The notes under the pieces: generated by a model
The model's input: only the letters and a program-made list of their open reading frames with translations
Told to the model about the DNA's origin: nothing
Database searches by the model: none
DNA from: Saccharospirillum salsuginis
GTDB lineage: Bacteria; Pseudomonadota; Gammaproteobacteria; Pseudomonadales; Natronospirillaceae
Assembly (NCBI RefSeq): GCF_014651855.1
Contig: NZ_BMXR01000009.1
Location: 1-64,000 of the forward strand
Direction: 5' to 3'
Length of the DNA stretch: 64,000 bases
Position numbers and translations under genes: made by a program
Shown: one piece after another, positions 59,303 to 64,000 of the stretch
How positions within the stretch are numbered: the stretch's first letter is position 1
Layout of the letters: each line of letters starts with the position of its first letter

Positions 59303-60406
59303 CTAGCGCCCGGAGTACAACGCCCGGGGCCGAATCAAGCGGGGGGCCCGGTTGAATTCGTGGAAGTGGGAGATCCAGCCGAAGACCCGGCTGCAGGCGA
59401 ACAGGGAGGTGAAGTAGCGTTCCTGGACCCCGAGCGCCAGATACACCGCGCCCTTGTAGAACTCCAGGTTCGCGTGAATCTCCTTGCCCTTCTCGCTGAA
59501 CACCGCCTGACAGGTATCCTCGACCGCCATCAGTGTCTCCATCAACGGCTGCCACTGGGTGCCTTCGCAGAAATGCTTCGCCATCGGTTTCAGAATCGCC
59601 GCGCGCGGGTCCAGCCGCTTGTACTCCCGGTGGCCCATGCCCATGATCTTCACCTTGTTGGCCAGCGCGTCCCGCACCCAGGTATCCGCCCTGGATGCAT
59701 CGCCGATGTCGCGCGCCATCATCACCGCCGCCTCGTCGGCACCGCCGTGCAGGGGGCCGGACAGGGCGCCCAGGCTGCCGGCGATGCTTGCCGACAGACT
59801 GGCGCCGGTACTGGCGATCACGCGGCCGGCGAAGGTGCCGGCGTTGAAGCTGTGGTCCAGTTGCAGAATCTGGGTGGTGTTGATCGCCTTCAGCGCCCCC
59901 TGGCCCGGTGCCTCGCGGTTGAGGCCATAGAGCAGCTTTTCCAGGAAACCGAGACCGTCGGGTACGTCGAATGGGGCCCCGTGCGTCGCCAGGTTGTGCC
60001 AGATGCGCACCGCCGCGTTGATGCGCGCGGCCAGTACCAGGCCGGGCACCCAGGTCTGCTCCAGCCAGGTGGGCGGGGTCCGCATCGGCTCCAGATGCGC
60101 GATCGGGGTCAGCGCCTGCAGCACGGCCATGGGGTGGGTGTCGCGCGGCAGTTGCGCCAGAACCTGGTGCTCGACGGCACTCAGTTCCGATTCGTCCGCC
60201 AGCCATTTATCCAGCTCGCGGCACTCGTCCGGGCTGATCCAGTGCCCGGCCATCAACCAGATGATGACCGCCGGGAAGTCGCGCTCCACCAGGGTATCGA
60301 TCGATTCGCCCCGATACGTCAGTCGGCCGACATCGCCTTCGACATTGGACAGTTCGGTTTGGCCAACAATCACACCTTCCAGACCGGTATTGATCGCATC
60401 AGTCAT
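59303..60406 (-). CDS. Citrate/methylcitrate synthase-like enzyme with altered catalytic residue
   Basis: 367 residues, the short type II-like citrate synthase fold. Conserved: GRVIASTGASLSASIAGSLG, LSGPLHGGADEAA (first catalytic His), IMGMGHREYKRLDPRA (second His) and RPRALYSG at the end. The position of the catalytic Asp, normally in N-V/L-D-F/W, reads HANLEFYKGAVY, so it is Glu here. It may be a slow or repurposed citrate, methylcitrate or other alkylcitrate synthase. ATG 60406 is chosen for the GGAGG site; it is divergent from a LysR gene that likely controls it. Confidence 0.85.
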   Translation of the reverse strand: MTDAINTGLEGVIVGQTELSNVEGDVGRLTYRGESIDTLVERDFPAVIIWLMAGHWISPDECRELDKWLADESELSAVEHQVLAQLPRDTHPMAVLQALTPIAHLEPMRTPPTWLEQTWVPGLVLAARINAAVRIWHNLATHGAPFDVPDGLGFLEKLLYGLNREAPGQGALKAINTTQILQLDHSFNAGTFAGRVIASTGASLSASIAGSLGALSGPLHGGADEAAVMMARDIGDASRADTWVRDALANKVKIMGMGHREYKRLDPRAAILKPMAKHFCEGTQWQPLMETLMAVEDTCQAVFSEKGKEIHANLEFYKGAVYLALGVQERYFTSLFACSRVFGWISHFHEFNRAPRLIRPRALYSGR

Positions 60407-60506
60407 GACAGCCTCCGTCATCGTGTTTTCGGATGGCGCTATTAAAGTGCGAGATCGGCTGTTAATCTAATTAAACTTTATAAAGCAATGATCAGTATGG
60501 CTTATC

Positions 60507-61394
60507 ATGCGACTGGAAAGCAGTGAAGTCCGGATCTTTCATTCCGTCGCCCGCTCCGGCGGGTTCAGGGCGGCGGCCCAGGAGCTGCATTTGTCGCAGT
60601 CCGCGGTCAGTCAGGCGGTGAAACAGCTCGAATCCAAATTGAATCAACCGCTGCTGGTGCGTGACCGGCCGGTGCGGCTGACGCAGGCCGGCCGTCGGCT
60701 CTATCGCTACATCGACGACCAGCTTCAGCAGGAACAGGCGGTACTGGCGGACCTGTCGCGTCTGTCGCGCGGGTTGGACCAGCAGTTGAGCGTGGCCATC
60801 GACAGCACCAACAACCGTTTCGCCGGTGCCGATCTGATTCATACCTTCATCGGGCGCTGGCCGGAAGCCCGCCTGAAGCTGGTCGAGCAACCCTCGCGTG
60901 CCATCGTGCAGGCGGTGATGAGTGGCGAGGTCGAACTGGGGCTCGGTCCGTTTCAGACCCGGATGGACCGGTTCGGCACGGTTCCGCTGTACAACGAGCA
61001 TCGGCTTTTGATGATCAGCCCGACCCATCCGCTGTATCGGGACGAGATGACCCCGGACGATCTGCAGCGCATTCCGCTCGTGGTCTCTTCGCTGGATGAG
61101 CCCGACCAGCGGCCTTATCAGGAAAAGCTGCGCGATCGGTTTCGGATGGTCTGGCAGATCAGCAGTCTGAACGTCCGGCTGAATCTGATCGATCGGGGCC
61201 TGGCGGTGGGGTACATCAGCACCGAGGTGACCCGGCAACTGCCGCAAATCCAGCATTTCCGGGCCTTGCAGGCTTTCGACTTCGCCAGCATCGAGCGTCA
61301 GGTGGGGGTGTTCTACCGCAAGGACCGTTATTTGAGCCCCGTCGCGCAGGATTTCATCGAGGTCTGTGGCCGGTACTGGGGTGCCCAGCGTTAG
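60507..61394 (+). CDS. LysR-family regulator
   Basis: 295 residues. The N-terminal winged HTH (IFHSVARSGGFRAAAQELHL then SQSAVSQAVKQLESKLNQPL) is a textbook LysR head; residues about 90-290 form the effector-binding fold. It is transcribed divergently from the citrate-synthase-like gene with 100 bp between the starts, the classic LysR arrangement, so it probably controls that gene. An AT-rich palindromic stretch near 60465-60490 (TAATTAAACTTTATAAAG) could be its operator. Confidence 0.9.
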   Translation: MRLESSEVRIFHSVARSGGFRAAAQELHLSQSAVSQAVKQLESKLNQPLLVRDRPVRLTQAGRRLYRYIDDQLQQEQAVLADLSRLSRGLDQQLSVAIDSTNNRFAGADLIHTFIGRWPEARLKLVEQPSRAIVQAVMSGEVELGLGPFQTRMDRFGTVPLYNEHRLLMISPTHPLYRDEMTPDDLQRIPLVVSSLDEPDQRPYQEKLRDRFRMVWQISSLNVRLNLIDRGLAVGYISTEVTRQLPQIQHFRALQAFDFASIERQVGVFYRKDRYLSPVAQDFIEVCGRYWGAQR

Positions 61395-61412
61395 CCCTGG
61401 AGAGGGGGCGGT

Positions 61413-62336
61413 TCAAATGCCCGTTTCTTCCAGCCAGAAACCGTCGAAAAACACCGTCCTGGGTTCTCTCAGGTTGGTGGTGAAGATTTCCATTTGTGAG
61501 ATTTTACCGAGGTCCAACATCCTGTCCGAAGGCGCGTTTTTCACATCCTCCAGATCGACAATGATTTCGTTCCAGCCGTTTTCGACGGTATAGGACTGGT
61601 GGAAGCGATCGCTGTACAGCAAGGGTTGGCTCTCGTTCAGCCGGTCGAGAATTCGCAGCGTCAGGTTCAGCGGGGTGAGATAGGGGTTGTAGACATGAAA
61701 CCGGAGCCGCTCGTAGCCGGTCCAGTCCCTGGGCAGGGTTTCGAGCCGGGCGCCCGAGTGGCTGTCGGTGGTGAAGTCGACCCGCAAGCTGTGCTCGCCG
61801 CTCCAGGCGACATCGTTCGTGCGACTGACGGGGCCTTGCCACCAGCGAGCCTCATAGGGCATTTCCAGGCCGGTAATCAGGGGCATGCGTTCCTTGATGC
61901 GGTAATCGGTGAGACCGGCCTGGGTGACGATCAGCAGTTGGTGAACGAACAGCCCGGTGGCGATGACGCGGCCGGTCCAGATCTGGGGGCCGCCCGGGTT
62001 AAGCCAGAACAGTCCCAGCCAGGCGCCGATGAGGTTGAGCTCGATTTCGTGCCAGCCCTGATCACGGCCGACACCATACTGCAGGTATTCGATGATGATG
62101 CTGATCAAAAAAACGGCGATGCTGATGCTCAGCCAATGCGGCCAGTCGCGCATGTCGAGGTGACGACGCAATGCAACGATGGCCAGGCAGAAATACAGGA
62201 TATGGCCCAGGTTCCACAGCGCGGGTACTAGTTGGTCGGCGTCTCCACTCGGGTCTTCGACGAAGAAGAAGGGGAGGCAGACCAACAACAGTGCGGGCAG
62301 TGTCCACTTTTTGAGGAAGGCCGGAATAGAGGTCAT
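61413..62336 (-). CDS. VanZ-like membrane protein with C-terminal carbohydrate-binding-like domain
   Basis: 307 residues. The N-terminal 155 residues carry about four membrane segments in VanZ-like order (LWNLGHILYFCLAIVALRRH; LSISIAVFLISIIIEYLQYG with the short WHEIELNLIGAWLGLF motif). The C-terminal 150 residues are a beta-sandwich-like extracytoplasmic domain (EHSLRVDFTTDSHSGARLE; FHVYNPYLTPLNLTLRILD; NGWNEIIVDLEDV; REPRTVFFDGFWLEE), similar to carbohydrate-binding-module-like proteins. Role unknown. ATG 62336 used; an in-frame TTG start at 62357 is possible. Confidence 0.72.
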   Translation of the reverse strand: MTSIPAFLKKWTLPALLLVCLPFFFVEDPSGDADQLVPALWNLGHILYFCLAIVALRRHLDMRDWPHWLSISIAVFLISIIIEYLQYGVGRDQGWHEIELNLIGAWLGLFWLNPGGPQIWTGRVIATGLFVHQLLIVTQAGLTDYRIKERMPLITGLEMPYEARWWQGPVSRTNDVAWSGEHSLRVDFTTDSHSGARLETLPRDWTGYERLRFHVYNPYLTPLNLTLRILDRLNESQPLLYSDRFHQSYTVENGWNEIIVDLEDVKNAPSDRMLDLGKISQMEIFTTNLREPRTVFFDGFWLEETGI

Positions 62337-62401
62337 TCGAACCAAATTTTCCTTCAAAAAGCGTTACTATGCCGTGGATCCCGGGTTCAGTCCATGACCG
62401 T

Positions 62402-63040
62402 TTAGGTCAGCAGTTCATCCAGCCGGTGCACATGCGCATCGCTGTATCGGCGCAGGTCGTCGTGCCCGACGGACACGGCGAACATGGAGCAATCCTTGAT
62501 GGCTTGCAGGCCGGCGATCGAATCCTCGAAGGCGATGCACTGTGTCGGATGCACTTTCACGCCATAGGCGGCGTAGAGAAAAATGTCCGGCGCCGGTTTG
62601 CTGCGCGCGTAGGTCGGATCGGCGATGTAGTCGAAACGGTCGGTCAGTTGCAGGCCGTTCAGAATGGTGCGGGCGTTGCGACTGGCCGACGCGATGGCCA
62701 GCTTGACGCTGTTCTTCGCCAACTGGTCGAGCAACGGCATCACGCCCGGCAGGATATCCTCGGCCGTCAGTTGCTCGATCAGTTGCTGGTAGTAGGCGTT
62801 CTTGTCGGCCGCCATGGCCTGTTTTTCTTCGTCGCTGTAGCGGTGCTCGCCGAGAGCCAGCAATCGCTCCAGCGACTCCATGCGATCGACGCCTTTGAGT
62901 TGTTCGTTGTCTTCCTCCGTGAACCGGATGCCCAACTCGTCGGCCAGTTTTTTCCAGGCCTTGAAATGGAACGGGGCGGTGTCGGTAATGACACCGTCCA
63001 GATCGAAAATCGCGGCTTTGTAGGCACTGAAATCAATCAT
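62402..63040 (-). CDS. pgmB: Beta-phosphoglucomutase
   Basis: 212 residues, a HAD-superfamily mutase. Nucleophile and acid Asp lie in AAIFDLDGVITDTAPFHFKA. The beta-PGM signatures are LKGVDRMESLERLL, ADKNAYYQQLIEQL, IASASRNA and ARSKPAPDIFLYAA with IAFEDSIAGLQAI. It converts beta-glucose-1-phosphate to glucose-6-phosphate. It overlaps the upstream GH65 gene by 4 bp, coupling it to the phosphorylase that makes its substrate. Confidence 0.95.
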   Translation of the reverse strand: MIDFSAYKAAIFDLDGVITDTAPFHFKAWKKLADELGIRFTEEDNEQLKGVDRMESLERLLALGEHRYSDEEKQAMAADKNAYYQQLIEQLTAEDILPGVMPLLDQLAKNSVKLAIASASRNARTILNGLQLTDRFDYIADPTYARSKPAPDIFLYAAYGVKVHPTQCIAFEDSIAGLQAIKDCSMFAVSVGHDDLRRYSDAHVHRLDELLT

Positions 63041-64000
63041 CGGGCCGTCTCCTTCGATACGACCTCGCCCCGCGTCAGCGACAGGGGCTGGCCATGGTGT
63101 TCAATCGTCAGGGTATCGCCTTCCAGCAGTTTATAGTGCGTGGCATCGGCCCTGAGTGTGACTTGCAGTTGGCGCTGCTGATAACGCACCTTGAACGTCA
63201 GCGCGCGCCACTGCTCCGGCAGGGCCGGCTTGAAGGACAGGCGACCCTGACCGTAACGCAGGCCGGCGAACCCCTGAACGGCGCCCATCCAGATGCCGCC
63301 CATGGCCGCTGTGTGCACGCCGTAATAGGTGTTCTTGTGATCGTCGTCCAGATCGACCCGCAAGGTGTTCTTGAAGTAGTCGTACGCCTGTTGGTGGTAG
63401 CCGATTTCACTGGCCAGCACACCGTGCATGCAAGTCGACAGGGTGGAGTCGTGCGTGCAGATCGACTCGTAATAGTCGTAGCAGCGGCGTTTGAGGTCGA
63501 CGTCTTCGGACTCGCCTTCCAGCACCAGGGCCAGCAGGGCGTCCGGCTGCTTCAACACCTGATGGCGATAGATGACCAGCGGGTGGAAGTGCAGCAACAG
63601 CGGGTACTTGTCCTTGGGCACATTGGCGAAGTCCCACTTGGGTTTTTGCAGAAAGTTGTCGTCCTGGGCGACGATTCCCAGCCGCTCATCGTAGGGCAGG
63701 TGCATGTGGTCGGCGGCGCGTTGCCACACCGCCAGTTCGTCCTCGCCGAGTTCGATGGCGTCGGCCAGTTGCCGGTAGTCATCGGGCCATTCGTTCTGCA
63801 TCAAACGGGCGACTTCGACGGCCCAGCTCAGGTGCATCTGCGCCAGTTTGTTGGTGTAGTAGTTGTTGTCCACGACGGCCGTGTATTCGTCCGGACCGGT
63901 CACCGAGAAGATCTTGAACCGACCCTCGTCGCTGAAAGTGCCCAGGCCGATCCAGATACGCGCTGTTTCCAGAATGAGCTCCGCCAGCCCTTCGCGCAAA
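63037..64000 (-). CDS. Glycoside hydrolase family 65 disaccharide phosphorylase (partial)
   Basis: The C-terminal about 320 residues of a GH65 enzyme; the 5' part lies beyond the window. IFSVTGPDEYTAVVDNNYYT holds the catalytic Glu (GPDEY). KQPDALLALVLEGE, ESICTHDSTLSTCMHGVLAS and YYGVHTAAMGGIWMGAVQG are GH65 hallmarks. These enzymes phosphorolyse maltose, trehalose, kojibiose or nigerose to beta-glucose-1-phosphate. Maltose is the commonest substrate of such pgmB-linked genes, but the fragment does not settle it. Overlaps pgmB by 4 bp. Confidence 0.93.
   Translation of the reverse strand, partial: LREGLAELILETARIWIGLGTFSDEGRFKIFSVTGPDEYTAVVDNNYYTNKLAQMHLSWAVEVARLMQNEWPDDYRQLADAIELGEDELAVWQRAADHMHLPYDERLGIVAQDDNFLQKPKWDFANVPKDKYPLLLHFHPLVIYRHQVLKQPDALLALVLEGESEDVDLKRRCYDYYESICTHDSTLSTCMHGVLASEIGYHQQAYDYFKNTLRVDLDDDHKNTYYGVHTAAMGGIWMGAVQGFAGLRYGQGRLSFKPALPEQWRALTFKVRYQQRQLQVTLRADATHYKLLEGDTLTIEHHGQPLSLTRGEVVSKETAR

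Noticed and set aside
1..64000. tRNA or rRNA genes
   Set aside because: I looked for cloverleaf and CCA-type ends in the spacers and saw none that I could support by eye.

Overview
The window looks like chromosome of a marine or halophilic gammaproteobacterium of the Oceanospirillales type; Saccharospirillum/Reinekea relatives are my best guess. The basis is protein resemblance: the TPR-lolB and hemA-prfA-prmC block arranged as in Pseudomonas relatives, an ectoine hydrolase, a maltose-phosphorylase-type GH65 with its phosphoglucomutase, a cache chemoreceptor and full-length pta-ackA. The backbone is GC-rich and compact. It is studded with several families of palindromic repeats (called A to F here) that sit directly at gene ends.

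Layout. 0-12.2 kb: housekeeping genes (RutR-like regulator, yfbR, SufR-like regulator, HDOD protein, LD-carboxypeptidase, acyltransferase, lolB, TPR lipoprotein, hemA-prfA-prmC). 12.4-26.8 kb: an AT-richer accessory island, read here as a chromosomal integron. It begins with a frameshifted, truncated integron integrase on the minus strand. It continues with about sixteen mostly single-gene cassettes, all on the plus strand. Many are separated by attC-like palindromes with an R'' AAC end and a GTTRRRY-like R' end. An IS91-family element (HUH transposase plus a frameshifted tyrosine recombinase) sits inside the array. Cassette products include NTF2-like, HEPN-like, VOC, GNAT, RibD-like and deoxyribosyltransferase-like proteins. 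Several are unrecognised membrane proteins, one built of twelve 14-residue repeats plus a membrane segment and an SH3 domain. PhzF and DUF2785 genes follow without a visible attC.

26.8-42.9 kb: an MNT-HEPN protein, FMN reductase, cation exchanger, diguanylate cyclase, doeA, MaoC hydratase, 2-hydroxyacid dehydrogenase, HAD-like protein, chemoreceptor, ackA-pta, and a fused M23 peptidase/alpha-beta hydrolase. 43-48.6 kb: a branched-chain amino-acid type ABC transporter whose binding-protein gene is convergent with the livGFHM operon. 49-57 kb: lnt, a cyclic-nucleotide-binding protein, and a five-gene LolCDE-like operon (LolA-like protein, two FtsX permeases, ATPase, exported protein). 57-64 kb: hisI, an EamA exporter, a citrate synthase with an altered catalytic residue facing a LysR regulator, a VanZ-like protein, and pgmB with a GH65 phosphorylase that runs off the window edge.

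The most unusual items are the decayed integron with its uncharacterised membrane cassettes, the 42-bp-repeat cassette gene, the M23-hydrolase fusion, and the repeat families. Repeats A and B donate their own TAG as the stop codon of four genes, and family C has arms that differ between copies but always pair.
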